Origin: Candidatus Hydrogenedentota bacterium
GTDB lineage: Bacteria; Hydrogenedentota; Hydrogenedentia; Hydrogenedentales; SLHB01
Length of the DNA: 64,000 nt
Assembly: GCA_020848835.1 (NCBI GenBank)
Contig: JADLHJ010000072.1
Coordinates: forward strand, 60,239-124,238
Reading direction: 5' to 3'
Shown here: in pieces, positions 18,715 through 29,247 of the stretch
How the letters are laid out: every line of letters begins with the position of its first letter
How positions within the stretch are numbered: the first letter of the stretch is position 1
Made by a program: the position numbers and the translations under genes
Notes under the pieces: model-generated
Told to the model about the DNA's origin: nothing
The model's input: only the letters and a program-made list of their open reading frames with translations
Database searches by the model: none

Positions 18715-19664
18715 GCAGTGTCGTGACCTCCCTGCTTGTGATTGTTTTCGTGTTGTTTTCGTTACTCACGACCGCCAGCCTGCTCATCTGGCTAGAACGC
18801 CGTTTGCTTGCGCTGTGGCAGGATCGCTACGGCCCTAATCGTGTTGGACCGTTCGGCTTGGGCCAAGTGCTCGCGGACATGATAAAAATCTTCTTTAAGG
18901 AAGACTGGACCCCTCCTTTCGCGGACCGGCCGGTTTTCGTTATCGCGCCCACTTTTATTGTCATTACCGCGCTCATGTCGTTTGCGGTTGTACCGTTTTC
19001 GCCAAGCATTCTCGTAAGCGACATTGACATTGGCGTGCTGTTTTTCCTCGCAATGTCATCGCTGGGCGTCTATAGCGTCGCACTCGCCGGTTGGGCATCG
19101 AACAACAAGTACGCGCTGCTTGGCGCGTTACGTGCGTCCGCGCAGATGCTTGCATACGAAGTATTCATGGGGCTGTCGCTCATGGGCGTCGTTGCCATCA
19201 CGGGCTCATTCAGCATGCAGGCGATCGTCAAAGCGCAAGAAAACATCTGGTTCATTGTGTTGCAGCCCATCGGCTTTGTGATCTTCATGATCGCGGGCAT
19301 CGCTGAGACGCATCGCATCCCCTTTGACCTGCCGGAAGCGGAGAGCGAACTGGTTGCGGGCTTCCACTCCGAGTACTCCGGCATGAAGTTCGGCATGTTT
19401 TTCGTAGGCGAATACATCGGCATTACGCTGATCTCCGCGCTGCTCGTGACACTCTTCATGGGCGGCTGGCACGGCCCATTTCTGCCGCCGGTACTTTGGT
19501 TCTTCATCAAGGTATTCTTCTTCATATGTGGATTCATTCTGCTGCGCGCTTCCTTGCCGCGCATGCGGTACGACCAACTCATGGCGTTCGGCTGGAAACT
19601 CATGCTGCCGCTATCGCTGCTCAACCTCATGGCAACCGGCGCCGTGATTTTGTGGAGTAGCTAG
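18711..19664 (+). CDS. nuoH: NADH-quinone oxidoreductase subunit H
   Basis: 317 residues, eight membrane helices. [28 protein letters not shown] is the conserved NuoH loop (shown here split: LIWLERR, then [16 protein letters not shown]). [20 protein letters not shown] with [16 protein letters not shown] is the glutamate-rich third loop that lines the quinone channel. The ATGA overlap with nuoG suggests translational coupling. Confidence 0.96.
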   Translation: MSSVVTSLLVIVFVLFSLLTTASLLIWLERRLLALWQDRYGPNRVGPFGLGQVLADMIKIFFKEDWTPPFADRPVFVIAPTFIVITALMSFAVVPFSPSILVSDIDIGVLFFLAMSSLGVYSVALAGWASNNKYALLGALRASAQMLAYEVFMGLSLMGVVAITGSFSMQAIVKAQENIWFIVLQPIGFVIFMIAGIAETHRIPFDLPEAESELVAGFHSEYSGMKFGMFFVGEYIGITLISALLVTLFMGGWHGPFLPPVLWFFIKVFFFICGFILLRASLPRMRYDQLMAFGWKLMLPLSLLNLMATGAVILWSS

Positions 19665-19667
19665 GCG

Positions 19668-20219
19668 ATGCTGCGCAAAATGTTTGACGTTTTGGAGGGA
19701 CTGTACAGTCACCTCCGCAGCATGGGCCTCGTGCTGAAACATACCTTCGCAAAACGCGTGACGGTCCAATATCCAGAAGAGAAGCCGCCGCTGGCGCCGC
19801 GTTGGCGTGGACGCATTGTGCTGACGCGCGATCCCGACGGTGAAGAACGCTGTGTAGGTTGTTATCTTTGCGCGGTGGCTTGCCCCGTGGATTGTATTTC
19901 TCTTCAGGCTGCTGAGCGCGAAGAAGACGGGCGCCGCTATCCGGAATTCTTCCGCATCAATTTCTCGCGCTGCATTTTCTGCGGCTATTGCGAAGAGGCG
20001 TGCCCAACCTACGCAATCCAACTCACGCCTGACTTCGAGATGTGCGAATACAACCGCCAGAACCTGGTCTATGAAAAACAGGACCTGCTCATCAGTGGCG
20101 TCGGCAAGTACCCAGGCTACAACTTCTACAATGTCGCGGGTCTTGCGACAAAGGGCAAACCCAAAGGCCAGCACGAAAACGAAGATGCGCCAGTAGACGT
20201 GCGGAGTCTGCTGCCATGA
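19668..20219 (+). CDS. nuoI: NADH-quinone oxidoreductase subunit I
   Basis: 183 residues with two [4Fe-4S] ferredoxin motifs: Cys62, 65, 68 and 72 ([12 protein letters not shown]) and Cys102, 105, 108 and 112 ([12 protein letters not shown]), clusters N6a and N6b. The [11 protein letters not shown] segment precedes them as in the family. It overlaps nuoJ by 4 bp. Confidence 0.96.
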   Translation: MLRKMFDVLEGLYSHLRSMGLVLKHTFAKRVTVQYPEEKPPLAPRWRGRIVLTRDPDGEERCVGCYLCAVACPVDCISLQAAEREEDGRRYPEFFRINFSRCIFCGYCEEACPTYAIQLTPDFEMCEYNRQNLVYEKQDLLISGVGKYPGYNFYNVAGLATKGKPKGQHENEDAPVDVRSLLP

Positions 20220-20728
20220 ATTATGTTTTCTATATTGCGGCGGCGGTCGCGGTCTTCTCCACGCTCATGGCGATCACGCGCGCAAATGCCGTCCACGCGT
20301 TGCTGTACATGATCACCTCACTGCTCTCGTCGTCACTAATCTTCTTCGTGCTCGGAGCACCGTATATAGCCGCATTACAAGCGATCGTGTACGCGGGCGC
20401 GATCATGGTGTTATTTGTGTTCATCATCATGATGCTCAACCAAGGCCCCGCAAGCACCGAACAAGAACGCGTGTGGATTTCCGGTAAGACCTGGGTGGGT
20501 CCCACCATGCTCTGCGCCGTGCTTCTGGCGGAACTGATTTGGATTGTACGTGGCGATCCGGCGTGGCTGCCGGGAAAGACGATTATACATCCGAAGGATG
20601 TCAGTAAGGCGCTTTATGGCCCGTACATTCTCGTAATAGAGCTTGCTTCGATGTTGCTTACGGCTGGACTCGTTGGCGCGTATCACCTGGGACGCCGCGA
20701 GCCGGAACGCCGGGAGGGCGAAAGCTAA
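20216..20728 (+). CDS. nuoJ: NADH-quinone oxidoreductase subunit J
   Basis: 170 residues, five membrane helices. [23 protein letters not shown] is the conserved NuoJ helix 3 region (quoted in part: [16 protein letters not shown]). The C-terminal [18 protein letters not shown] is typical. It overlaps nuoI by 4 bp and nuoK by 1 bp. Confidence 0.94.
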   Translation: MNYVFYIAAAVAVFSTLMAITRANAVHALLYMITSLLSSSLIFFVLGAPYIAALQAIVYAGAIMVLFVFIIMMLNQGPASTEQERVWISGKTWVGPTMLCAVLLAELIWIVRGDPAWLPGKTIIHPKDVSKALYGPYILVIELASMLLTAGLVGAYHLGRREPERREGES

Positions 20729-21036
20729 TGGCCGTCATCCCTGTTGAACATGGGCTCATGCTCGCCACTGTCTTATTCTCGATTGGACTCCTCGGCCTGC
20801 TCGTGCGCCGCAACATTCTGTACATGCTCATGAGCGTTGAGATCATGCTCAATGCGGCGGGTCTCGCGTTTATTGTCGCCGGCGCGCGCTGGAGCCAGCC
20901 GGATGGGCAGATCATGTTCATGATTATTTTGACCATGGCCGCGGCGGAAGTTGCTGTTGCGCTGGCACTGGTGTTGCGGTTTTACCGCCAGTTCCAGACG
21001 CTCGACACCGACGCGGCAAACACGATGCGCGGATAA
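20728..21036 (+). CDS. nuoK: NADH-quinone oxidoreductase subunit K
   Basis: 102 residues, three helices, the usual NuoK length. [20 protein letters not shown] contains the essential Glu of helix 2, and [19 protein letters not shown] the second conserved Glu. It overlaps the nuoJ stop by one base and is followed after 3 bp by nuoL. Confidence 0.96.
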   Translation: MAVIPVEHGLMLATVLFSIGLLGLLVRRNILYMLMSVEIMLNAAGLAFIVAGARWSQPDGQIMFMIILTMAAAEVAVALALVLRFYRQFQTLDTDAANTMRG

Positions 21037-21039
21037 CTG

Positions 21040-22920
21040 GTGAACTTTGTGAATTCACTTTTGTGGACCATACCGGCGCTGCCGCTCGCAGGGTTTATTA
21101 CACTTGCACTCTTTGGCGATCGCATTGCCAGGCGCTCCGTTTCTCGCATCGCCGTCGGCACCGTGAGCCTCAGCGCACTTTTGGCGCTCGTGTTTGCTTT
21201 TCGCTTCGTCACAGCGCCACCGGAAGGCCAGGCTTTCCAACAGGCGCTGTGGTCATGGATTCACGTGGGAAGTTTTTCCGTCGATGCGGCATTACGCCTC
21301 GATTCGCTTTCTATGGTCATGGTGCTGGTGGTCACGGTGATCGGCGCACTGATTCACTTATATTCGACCGAGTATATGGCCGACGACGAAAGTTATACGC
21401 GGTTCTTTGCGTATTTGAATTTGTTTGTTGCCGCCATGCTCACGCTCGTGCTCGCCGATAATTTGCTCTTCCTGTTTTTGGGTTGGGAAGGCGTTGGCCT
21501 GTGCAGCTTTTTGCTGATTGGCTTCTGGTACGAAGACCCCAAGAATGGACGTGCAGCCGCAAAAGCGTTCCTCGTTACGCGCATCGGCGACGTCTTCATG
21601 CTTATCGGAATGCTACTCCTCTTCTGGCATTTTGGCACGCTGCACATTCAGACCTTGCTCGGCGCGGTAAATACCGAGGGCCATTCCTGGCATCTTACGC
21701 TTGCAGCACTGCTCTTGCTCGGCGGCGCGATTGGAAAATCGGGTCAAGTGCCCCTGCAAGTATGGTTGCCGGACGCCATGGCCGGGCCGACGCCGGTAAG
21801 TGCATTGATACACGCGGCGACGATGGTGACCGCGGGTGTTTATCTCATCGCGCGGATGAACCCGATATTCATACACGCCCCAGGCATCCAGCATCTCGTC
21901 GCGGTGATTGGTGCTGTCACACTTTTGATTGCGGGCCTCTGCGCTTTGGCGCAGCGCGACATCAAGCGCGTACTCGCCTATTCCACGGTTAGCCAGATCG
22001 GTTACATGTTTCTTGCGCTTGGCGCCGGCGCTTGGTCAGCGGCGATGTTTCATTTCTTCACGCATGCAATCTTCAAGGCACTGCTTTTCATGGCGGCGGG
22101 CGCTATTATCGTCGCGCTGCACCACGAGCAGGACATGTTCAAGATGGGTGGCTTGCGCAGACGCATGCCACTTGTGTTTTGGACATATCTGATCGGTTCG
22201 CTCTCGCTGGCCGCATTGCCACTCGTGACGGCCGGCTTCTACAGCAAAGACAAAATCCTGTTTGAAGTATTTACGTCTGAACACGGAAAACTATTGTGGG
22301 CAGTGGGCGTAGCTGGTGCCTTTATCACCGCGCTCTACACCTTCCGGATGAACTTTCTTGTGTTCTTCGGCACGCAAAAGAGCGAAATTCATAAAGGTAC
22401 GGGACTCGCCATGGCGCTTCCGTTAATGTTGCTTGCGGCTGGTGCGACTGTCGTCGGCTTCTTTGAACTACCGGCCGTCTTCGGCCATTTCACGCTGTTC
22501 TCAAGCTTCATCGAACACACCCTGCCTGGGACGCACGGCGATCACGCATCGCATTCGCTCGAATTAATGTTAATGGCAGTGTCCACCGCGGCGGTGTTTG
22601 CTGGAATTGCTGTGGCCTATTTCATCTGGGGCAGCGCCGCGAAAAAGAGCAGCGACGTCACTAAGCGCCCGCTTTCGCGGCTTCTTGCATCCGGCATGGG
22701 ATTTGATTGGTTGTATGAGCGCGCAATCGTTTCACCCTATTCGGCAGGGGCGCGAGCGAACGCAGCGGATGCAGTAAACGCGTTGTATACGGCGCTTGTC
22801 AGCGGCATTGAAGCAATCGCCTTTTCCCTTGCGCGCACACAGTCCGGCCGCTTGCGCTGGTATATGGCCGCGATTGCGTTTGGCGCGGTCGTCGGAATTC
22901 TATTGGTGGTCTACGCATGA
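21040..22920 (+). CDS. nuoL: NADH-quinone oxidoreductase subunit L (antiporter-like)
   Basis: 626 residues from GTG 21040. It has the NuoL architecture: about 14 antiporter helices (YSTEYMADDESYTRFFAYLN; FLGWEGVGLCSFLLIGFWY; VWLPDAMAGPTPVSALIHAA) and then the lateral helix and a final C-terminal helix. Conserved Lys and Glu of the proton channel are present in the GWEG and QVPLQVWLPDAM segments. It overlaps nuoM by 4 bp. Confidence 0.96.
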   Translation: MNFVNSLLWTIPALPLAGFITLALFGDRIARRSVSRIAVGTVSLSALLALVFAFRFVTAPPEGQAFQQALWSWIHVGSFSVDAALRLDSLSMVMVLVVTVIGALIHLYSTEYMADDESYTRFFAYLNLFVAAMLTLVLADNLLFLFLGWEGVGLCSFLLIGFWYEDPKNGRAAAKAFLVTRIGDVFMLIGMLLLFWHFGTLHIQTLLGAVNTEGHSWHLTLAALLLLGGAIGKSGQVPLQVWLPDAMAGPTPVSALIHAATMVTAGVYLIARMNPIFIHAPGIQHLVAVIGAVTLLIAGLCALAQRDIKRVLAYSTVSQIGYMFLALGAGAWSAAMFHFFTHAIFKALLFMAAGAIIVALHHEQDMFKMGGLRRRMPLVFWTYLIGSLSLAALPLVTAGFYSKDKILFEVFTSEHGKLLWAVGVAGAFITALYTFRMNFLVFFGTQKSEIHKGTGLAMALPLMLLAAGATVVGFFELPAVFGHFTLFSSFIEHTLPGTHGDHASHSLELMLMAVSTAAVFAGIAVAYFIWGSAAKKSSDVTKRPLSRLLASGMGFDWLYERAIVSPYSAGARANAADAVNALYTALVSGIEAIAFSLARTQSGRLRWYMAAIAFGAVVGILLVVYA

Positions 22921-24413
22921 TTCTTGTATGGATACTTGTCCTTCCCGCGGCGGGCGGGCTGGCTGCTTATTTCGCGGCAGGCAGCAACTGGCGTGTCGCG
23001 CGGGCCATACTGGCCGCGTCGATGGCTGCGCCGTTGCTATTGCTCGTCTGGCTTTGGGGCCGTCATTCGGGGTTCAGCGACGCTTCCCGCGGTACAGAAT
23101 GGATAGGCCAATTCACAATCGCGTGGATACCCCAACGCGGCATCCAATTCGCACTCGCAATGGATGGCCTCGCACTGTTGCTTTCATTGCTCACCTGCCT
23201 CGTCGGACTCGTGGTCGCGCTTTCGTTGAACGGCTCGCACAAACTTCCCGGAGCCTACGCGCTGTTGCTTGCGCTCCTCACCACGGCAATGCTCGGCGTC
23301 TTTCTTGCCTCCGATCTATTCCTCTTCTTCGTGTCTTACGAAGTCATGCTCCTTCCGGCGTATGCCCTTCTTATCGGCTGGGGACACGGGGACACGCGAC
23401 GCGCAGCAACGCGTTTCTTCCTGTTCACCCAGGCAGGCGGCTTGCTGATGCTTGTCGCGATCCTCGGTCTGCACGTTGCGCATTATCAGGCGACTGGCGT
23501 GCAAACCTTTCTTTATCGAGAGCTCTCCAACACGCCCCTGTCGCCGCAGGTCTCATTGCTTTTCCTCACAGGCTTCATTCTGGCCTTCGCCGTAAAACTG
23601 CCACTCGTACCTTTCCATACGTGGCAACCCGATACTTACGCGAGTGCATCGGCGGAGACCACTATTCTTTTTTCCGCTGTCATGGCGAAGACCGCGGGAT
23701 ATGGGCTGTTGCGATTTGCAGTGCCAATGTTTCCCGGTGCCGCTGAGACTGCCGCACCCGGGGTAATGGCGCTTGGTGTCCTTACAATTCTCTACGCTTC
23801 CTGGCTCGCGTATGGACAGACCGACCTTAAACGGATCGTTGCATATTCCAGCGCAGGCCACCTCGGTTACATCGTGCTGGGGGCGTTCGCGATGAACGAC
23901 ATCGGCACGCGCGGCGCGATCGTGCAGATGGTATGTCATGGTCTTAGCGTCACAGGTTTGTTCATCGCCGTGGACGTCATCGAACGTCGCACCGGCACTC
24001 GTGACATCGAGCAGCTTGGCGGACTCTGGAAGATATCTCCCCGCTTTGGAAGCCTCGCGTTGATACTAGCGCTTGCTACGCTCGGCTTGCCCGGACTCGG
24101 CAACTTCGTCGGTGAGTTTCTAATCCTGACAGGCACGTATCAACATCATCCGCTCGGCGCCGCGATCGCGGCATTTGGTGCAGTGCTTGCCGCTGCATAC
24201 TCGCTTCGAATCGTGCAAAAAGTGTTTTTCGGCCCCCCGAAAGAGGTGACGGAAACGTCCGATTCCGCGGCATTTCCCATGACGATCTGCGCGGTCCTGA
24301 TCGCCGCTCTCGTGTGGATTGGGTTCTTCCCGCAGCCATTGCTCGATGCCGCACGGACTGTCCGCGCAGATCGAAACGAGGCGCTCGTGGCGTCCGCGGG
24401 AGAACAGCAATGA
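22917..24413 (+). CDS. nuoM: NADH-quinone oxidoreductase subunit M (antiporter-like)
   Basis: 498 residues with about 14 helices. FVSYEVMLLPAYALLIGWG is the E-x-x-LlP-x-Y motif of NuoM with the key Glu. KLPLVPFHTWQPDTYASASAET is the conserved helix 7/8 region with the proton-channel Lys. The ATGA overlaps at both ends show it is within the operon. Confidence 0.96.
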   Translation: MILVWILVLPAAGGLAAYFAAGSNWRVARAILAASMAAPLLLLVWLWGRHSGFSDASRGTEWIGQFTIAWIPQRGIQFALAMDGLALLLSLLTCLVGLVVALSLNGSHKLPGAYALLLALLTTAMLGVFLASDLFLFFVSYEVMLLPAYALLIGWGHGDTRRAATRFFLFTQAGGLLMLVAILGLHVAHYQATGVQTFLYRELSNTPLSPQVSLLFLTGFILAFAVKLPLVPFHTWQPDTYASASAETTILFSAVMAKTAGYGLLRFAVPMFPGAAETAAPGVMALGVLTILYASWLAYGQTDLKRIVAYSSAGHLGYIVLGAFAMNDIGTRGAIVQMVCHGLSVTGLFIAVDVIERRTGTRDIEQLGGLWKISPRFGSLALILALATLGLPGLGNFVGEFLILTGTYQHHPLGAAIAAFGAVLAAAYSLRIVQKVFFGPPKEVTETSDSAAFPMTICAVLIAALVWIGFFPQPLLDAARTVRADRNEALVASAGEQQ

Positions 24414-25849
24414 ACTCCGCGCAATTTACTGCACTTGCGCCTTTGATGGTCTTGACCGTTGCGCCCATCGTTGTGATGCTACTCATCGCAGTGCGGCGAA
24501 GGCACCGTGTATGCCTCTGGGCCACGCTCGGCCTGTTGGCGCTCACGCTTGCTTTAATTGTCCGTGGATCCGGCAAAGCGCCGGTGGCAATTACCGGTCT
24601 GCTCCTTATCGACAATTTCGCCTTGTTTTACATGGCACTTACCGTCTCGATAACGATCGGTGTCGTGCTGCTTGGGCTGCGCTATATGGCGCACGAAGAA
24701 TCGCAACCGGAAGAGTACTACATTCTACTGTTGATAGCCGCGGGCGGCGCGTGCGCCATGGCCGCGAGTTCGCATTTTGCGTCGTTCTATTTGGGGCTCG
24801 AAATCCTGAGCGTGGCCCAATACACGCTGGTCTCCTACGTGCGCCGGGACCGGCGCGGTACGGAAGCGGGACTCAAGTATGTGATTCTCGCCGCCGCCTC
24901 GGCAGCGTTTCTCTTGTTCGGAATGGCTTTGGTATACGCGGAGCTCGGCACGATGCAGTTCGATGCCCTTGCCCACGCACCGGCAGAACAACTACAAAAC
25001 AAGGTAGTGCTGCTTGGCGCCGCAATGATGTTCGCTGCAATCGGCTTTAAGCTTTCGATTGTACCGTTTCATTTATGGACCGCCGACGTGTATCAAGGCG
25101 CCCCAACGCCGGTAACCGCCTTTATTGCCACGGCAGCAAAGGCCGGTGTCTTTGCGGTGCTGGTCCGTTACTTTGCAGTAGAAAACTCGTACGTTGCGCA
25201 TTCGTTGCACTTGTTCGTCGCGATTACGGCGGCGGCATCGATGTTGGCGGGGAATGCGCTTGCGCTCGTGCAGCAGAACGTCAAGCGATTGCTGGCGTAC
25301 TCTTCCATCGCGCATATGGGCTATTTGTCCGTTGCGTTTCTCGCTGGCGGGCAAATGGCGAACGATGCCGTCGCGGTCTATCTCGCGGCGTACGCTGCCG
25401 CCACGCTCGGCGCATTCGGCGTCATTATCGCTGTCGCGCCACATATTCACGGCGGTGAAGGCATGGAACGTATCGAAGACTATCGCGGCTTTTTCTGGGC
25501 CCAGCCATTCCTCGGCACCATCTTCATCATCAGCCTGTTGTCGCTGATGGGTATTCCATTAACGGCGGGCTTCCTCGGCAAGGTATACGTCGTTATCGCC
25601 GGCGCTAAGGACGCGCATTGGATCGTGCTTGGGATTCTTGCATTGTCGAGTGTGATGGGTGTTGTCTATTACTTGCGGCTGATATTGCTGGTCGTCTCGC
25701 GTCCCGCCGTTGAACGCCCGTCCCTGGTTCCGATCAATCCGCCTTTGGGTGCCAAATCGGTGCTTTTCCTGGCATCGGTGGTAACGCTACTACTCGGCGT
25801 GTACCCAGCACCCTTACTTGCGATCACGCGCGCGATCAACCCCTTCTAA
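24410..25849 (+). CDS. nuoN: NADH-quinone oxidoreductase subunit N (antiporter-like)
   Basis: 479 residues. ATG 24410 overlaps the nuoM stop by 4 bp; an in-frame upstream extension lies inside nuoM and is not real. Typical segments: SFYLGLEILSVAQYTLVSYV (conserved Glu), KLSIVPFHLWTADVYQGAPT (conserved Lys) and RLLAYSSIAHMGYLSVAF. Last gene of the operon; only 12 bp separate it from the convergent gene ending at 25862. Confidence 0.96.
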   Translation: MNSAQFTALAPLMVLTVAPIVVMLLIAVRRRHRVCLWATLGLLALTLALIVRGSGKAPVAITGLLLIDNFALFYMALTVSITIGVVLLGLRYMAHEESQPEEYYILLLIAAGGACAMAASSHFASFYLGLEILSVAQYTLVSYVRRDRRGTEAGLKYVILAAASAAFLLFGMALVYAELGTMQFDALAHAPAEQLQNKVVLLGAAMMFAAIGFKLSIVPFHLWTADVYQGAPTPVTAFIATAAKAGVFAVLVRYFAVENSYVAHSLHLFVAITAAASMLAGNALALVQQNVKRLLAYSSIAHMGYLSVAFLAGGQMANDAVAVYLAAYAAATLGAFGVIIAVAPHIHGGEGMERIEDYRGFFWAQPFLGTIFIISLLSLMGIPLTAGFLGKVYVVIAGAKDAHWIVLGILALSSVMGVVYYLRLILLVVSRPAVERPSLVPINPPLGAKSVLFLASVVTLLLGVYPAPLLAITRAINPF

Positions 25850-25861
25850 TGGGTCTTGGCT

Positions 25862-27214
25862 TCAAACTTCGCCAAGGTAGTTAAGCTGGCCGGTGCTGTC
25901 GCCAAGTTTTTCCGTGGGAACCCCAGCGTGTTCAAGCATGTTGAGGTAGAGATTGTTTAGCGGAGTATCGTCTGCGTATTTGATATGCCTACCCGATTTG
26001 ACGATGCCGCCTGCGTTGCCCGCCAACAAAATCGGCAGGTTATTGTGATTGTGAACGTTGCCGTCGCCGATACCGCTTCCATATAGAATCATGGAATGAT
26101 CCAGCAACGTGCCATCGCCGTCCTCAGTTGCCGATAGCTTTTCAATGAAATAGGCGAACTGCTCCATGTGATAGCGATTGATCTTTCGGATATCTGAAAT
26201 CTTTGCCGTGTCCCCCTGATGATGGCTAATCCCGTGGTGCCCGCCGGTGACGCCGACTTCGCGGTAGGCTCGATTACTTCCTTCGTGCGCCATCATAAAC
26301 GTGGAAACGCGCGTCTGGTCCGTGCGGAACGCGAGCACTTGCAGATCGAACATTAACCGCGCGTACTCTGCGTAATCTTTCGGTGCGCTCTCAGGCACAT
26401 CGAGTTCCACTTCGCCCGCTGCCAATTTTTCGTTCGATTCGATTCGGTGCTCAATAGTGCGAATCGCGTATAGGTATTCGTCCAACTTGCGGCGATCCGT
26501 CGGACCCAGCGACTTCTGCAAGGACTGTGTATCTTCGAGGACGAAATCCAGGATGCTCCCGCGATACTTCTTTCGCTTTTCGCGAGTCTCGGGATCGAGG
26601 TTTTCGGAGCCACCGCCAAACAAGCGATCAAATACCGCGCGCGGGTTACCTTCCGGCGGATTCGGCGTCGTTTCAGTGCGCCACGAAATGCTGTTCGAAT
26701 ACGCACAGCTATAACCGGTGTCGCAATTGCCAGCCAATTTCCCCGGCTCGCACGTAAGTTCCAGCGACGCGTAGCGCGTGTGATGTCCGATATGTTGCGC
26801 CGCAATCTGATCGACAGAGATGCCGTTGCGAATGTCCGAGCCATCCGTCTTGTTCGGGTGCACCCCTGTAAGGAAAACAGCGGCTGCGCGCGCATGGTCT
26901 CCACCGCCGTCGCCTAGCGCCTGCGCGTTACGTTGGCTGAGCCCGCTTAGCACAAGGAGCTTGTGGCGATGCGGCGCGAGTGGTTCGAGGATGTGTGGAA
27001 GCACAAAGTCCTTGCCGTCCGTCGCGGGCGTCCAATCCTCGACAATGACACCATTGGGAATGTAAACAAATGCCATACGAACCGGCGATACCGAGGCTGC
27101 AACCTTCGGCGCCGATGAGGCCATCGCGTCAAGCATTGGGAGGGCAATCGACGCGCCAATGCCACGCAAGAAAGTCCTACGGTTCAACGTCCGCCTTTGC
27201 GATTGTGTCGCCAT
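25862..27214 (-). CDS. DUF1552 family protein with Tat-type signal
   Basis: 450 residues. The N-terminal NRRTFLRGIGASIALPMLDA is a twin-arginine signal, so the protein is exported folded. Then come AFVYIPNGVIVEDWTP, LSGLSQRNAQALGDGGGDHA and FLTGVHPNKTDGSDIRNGIS. The C-terminal half has MAHEGSNRAYREVGVTGGHH and LDHSMILYGSGIGDGNVHNH. These mark the DUF1552 family, common in Planctomycetes and relatives and related to sulfatase-like DUF1501 proteins. The biochemical role is unknown. Its start overlaps the end of the DUF1592-type gene by 38 bp, and the two families are usually found as a pair. Confidence 0.88.
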   Translation of the reverse strand: MATQSQRRTLNRRTFLRGIGASIALPMLDAMASSAPKVAASVSPVRMAFVYIPNGVIVEDWTPATDGKDFVLPHILEPLAPHRHKLLVLSGLSQRNAQALGDGGGDHARAAAVFLTGVHPNKTDGSDIRNGISVDQIAAQHIGHHTRYASLELTCEPGKLAGNCDTGYSCAYSNSISWRTETTPNPPEGNPRAVFDRLFGGGSENLDPETREKRKKYRGSILDFVLEDTQSLQKSLGPTDRRKLDEYLYAIRTIEHRIESNEKLAAGEVELDVPESAPKDYAEYARLMFDLQVLAFRTDQTRVSTFMMAHEGSNRAYREVGVTGGHHGISHHQGDTAKISDIRKINRYHMEQFAYFIEKLSATEDGDGTLLDHSMILYGSGIGDGNVHNHNNLPILLAGNAGGIVKSGRHIKYADDTPLNNLYLNMLEHAGVPTEKLGDSTGQLNYLGEV

Positions 27215-29171
27215 TCGTTTCGACCTCTCCTCTCCGTTTCTGAAACGGCAGACTTCTTACAATTTCGTAGACCAGCGCGGAGAACCGGTAATCATTGCGC
27301 GCAAGGTTCTCGACCATTTTGTCGATAGCAGGCGCGTCGTACGGTTCCAGACCTCTTCCCAGGCCGTAGGTTAGCATTTTCTGCGTCAGACAACGAGCAA
27401 AATCGTCTTTCCGATCCATCAGCGTCTTTTTCAGTTCCGCAACCCCACTGAACGAGCGGCCGTCCGGCAAGGTGCCCGAATTGTCGATAGTCTGGCCGCC
27501 TTCAGTCGTGCGCCATGCACCTACGGCATCGAAATTTTCCAGGCCAAAGCCCAGCGGATCGATCCGCGCATGGCACGACGCACAGCTTTCATTCTTCCGG
27601 TGTTCTTCCAATTTCGCGCGCATCGGCGCGTTCGGATCGATTTTTGCCGCTTCAAGGGCCGGCACGTCCGGCGGCGGTGGTGGCGGCGGTGAAGCGAGGA
27701 TGTTTTGAAGCACCCACACGCCCCGCAATACGGGTGACGTCCGCGTCGGGTAGGACGTGACCGTGAGAATACTTGCGTGGGTAAGCACCCCCCCGCGTTG
27801 CGCGGGATCGACGACTACACGACGAAACGCAGCGCCCGTGACGCCATCGATGCCGTAGTGTTTGGCGAGTGCTTCATTGAGATAGGTATAGTCCGCATCG
27901 ATGAAATCCAGAATGCTGCGATCGTTTTGCACAATCGATTCGAAGAACAACATTGTCTCTTGCGTCATCGCGTTGCGCAATCCATCGTTAAAAAGCGGGA
28001 ACAGCTTTGGGTCGGGGTCGGCAATCGTCATATTGCGAAATTCGAGCCACTGGCCGGCGAAATGGTCCGCGAGCGCAATCGATCGGGGATCGCGAAGCAT
28101 GCGCTGAAGTTGCGTGCGCAGAACGCGCGGGTTTCGCAGCGCGCCGTCGTGCGCAGCGTCGAGAAGTTCCGCGTCCGGCATGCTGCTCCAAATGAAATAG
28201 GAAATGCGCGAGGCGAGTTCATAATCCTCAAGCCGGCGCTCTTCCTTGCCAAAACGCGCCGGCGCATTATGTTCGATTCGGTAGATAAACTGCGGCGAAA
28301 CCAAGATTGCTTGCAAGGCAATTTCAATACCTTGCTCAAACGTATCGTCATTTTCGTACGCAAGATCAACAAAGCCGGTGAGCTTTTCGATTTCTTCGCT
28401 GGCCGGCGGACGGCGATACGCCCGCCGCGCCAGCGGCTCTAAAACGCGCTCTGCACATACCTTCGCGTGCGGCTTGTTAGGATGTTCGCAAGTGAACACG
28501 TAACGCTTTGCGCCCGTCACGTCGTCGCAGGATTCGCGAACGACGACATCGTGCGCAATGCGTTCGGCTGCCGCGAGATACTTCTCCATGAGCAACGGCG
28601 ATAGCGATAGCACGCTGCCGATCGTATCGAACCCATAGCCCGTGTCATCGGCGGGAAAATCGTCCGCGGGCCGGAAATCAACGCCGAGCAAATCGCGTAC
28701 AGTATTGTTGTACTCGGCGCGATTGAGCCGCCGCATGGTGACACGCCCCGGGTCGGGTTTTGCCGCCGCGCGCTGCGCGGTGTGTTCGCCATCGAGAAAC
28801 GCAACGACCGCGGCTATTTCTTCTGCCGTGGGCTGGGGTTGCTTCTTTGGCGGCATTTGCCCTGTCTGCACCATCTCTGAAACTTTACGCCAAAACTCCA
28901 CGTCGGCGAGCGCCAATTCAGGCGATTCATAAGACTCGAAATCGACATCTCCCTTTGCATGTTCGGCGTCGTGGCAGGACAGGCAATACTGTTTTGTAAA
29001 AGGAACGACTGTCGATTCGTATGCCCCGAGATTGTGTTCTAAAGCTTCAGGCGCCTTCTCAACTGCCGCGACTTTTTTCGTTGTCTCACAGCCCGTCAGG
29101 AGCAGTCCGGCTGCGAATAACACGGCGGCCGGCAAGTAAAGCGAATTCGCAGATTTAACGCGTTTCCACAT
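27177..29171 (-). CDS. DUF1587/1592/1588/1585 multidomain lipoprotein with cytochrome motif
   Basis: 664 residues. The N-terminal signal ends in LLLTGC with lipobox Cys28, so it is a lipoprotein. CLSCH at about residues 63-67 is a heme c motif followed by a short planctomycete-type cytochrome domain. MRRLNRAEYNNTVRDLLGVD (DUF1587), LARRAYRRPPASEEIEKL (DUF1595), the RISYFIWSSMPDAELLDAA region (DUF1592), SCASCHARIDPLGFGLENFD (DUF1588) and FARCLTQKMLTYGLGRGLEP (DUF1585) follow in this order. It is translationally coupled to the DUF1552 gene (38-bp overlap). Probably a periplasmic redox partner or polysaccharide-related protein; true role unknown. Confidence 0.88.
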   Translation of the reverse strand: MWKRVKSANSLYLPAAVLFAAGLLLTGCETTKKVAAVEKAPEALEHNLGAYESTVVPFTKQYCLSCHDAEHAKGDVDFESYESPELALADVEFWRKVSEMVQTGQMPPKKQPQPTAEEIAAVVAFLDGEHTAQRAAAKPDPGRVTMRRLNRAEYNNTVRDLLGVDFRPADDFPADDTGYGFDTIGSVLSLSPLLMEKYLAAAERIAHDVVVRESCDDVTGAKRYVFTCEHPNKPHAKVCAERVLEPLARRAYRRPPASEEIEKLTGFVDLAYENDDTFEQGIEIALQAILVSPQFIYRIEHNAPARFGKEERRLEDYELASRISYFIWSSMPDAELLDAAHDGALRNPRVLRTQLQRMLRDPRSIALADHFAGQWLEFRNMTIADPDPKLFPLFNDGLRNAMTQETMLFFESIVQNDRSILDFIDADYTYLNEALAKHYGIDGVTGAAFRRVVVDPAQRGGVLTHASILTVTSYPTRTSPVLRGVWVLQNILASPPPPPPPDVPALEAAKIDPNAPMRAKLEEHRKNESCASCHARIDPLGFGLENFDAVGAWRTTEGGQTIDNSGTLPDGRSFSGVAELKKTLMDRKDDFARCLTQKMLTYGLGRGLEPYDAPAIDKMVENLARNDYRFSALVYEIVRSLPFQKRRGEVETNGDTIAKADVEP

Positions 29172-29247
29172 GGCGGTTCAAAGTACCATCATCCTGAGGC
29201 CACGACAAACTTTCGCCACGTTTTGCTCTTGCGCATTTGACTCAACG

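Noticed and set aside
22796..23746. 316-codon plus-strand open frame over nuoL/nuoM
   Set aside because: It is Arg-rich, out of frame with nuoM, and carries no motif.
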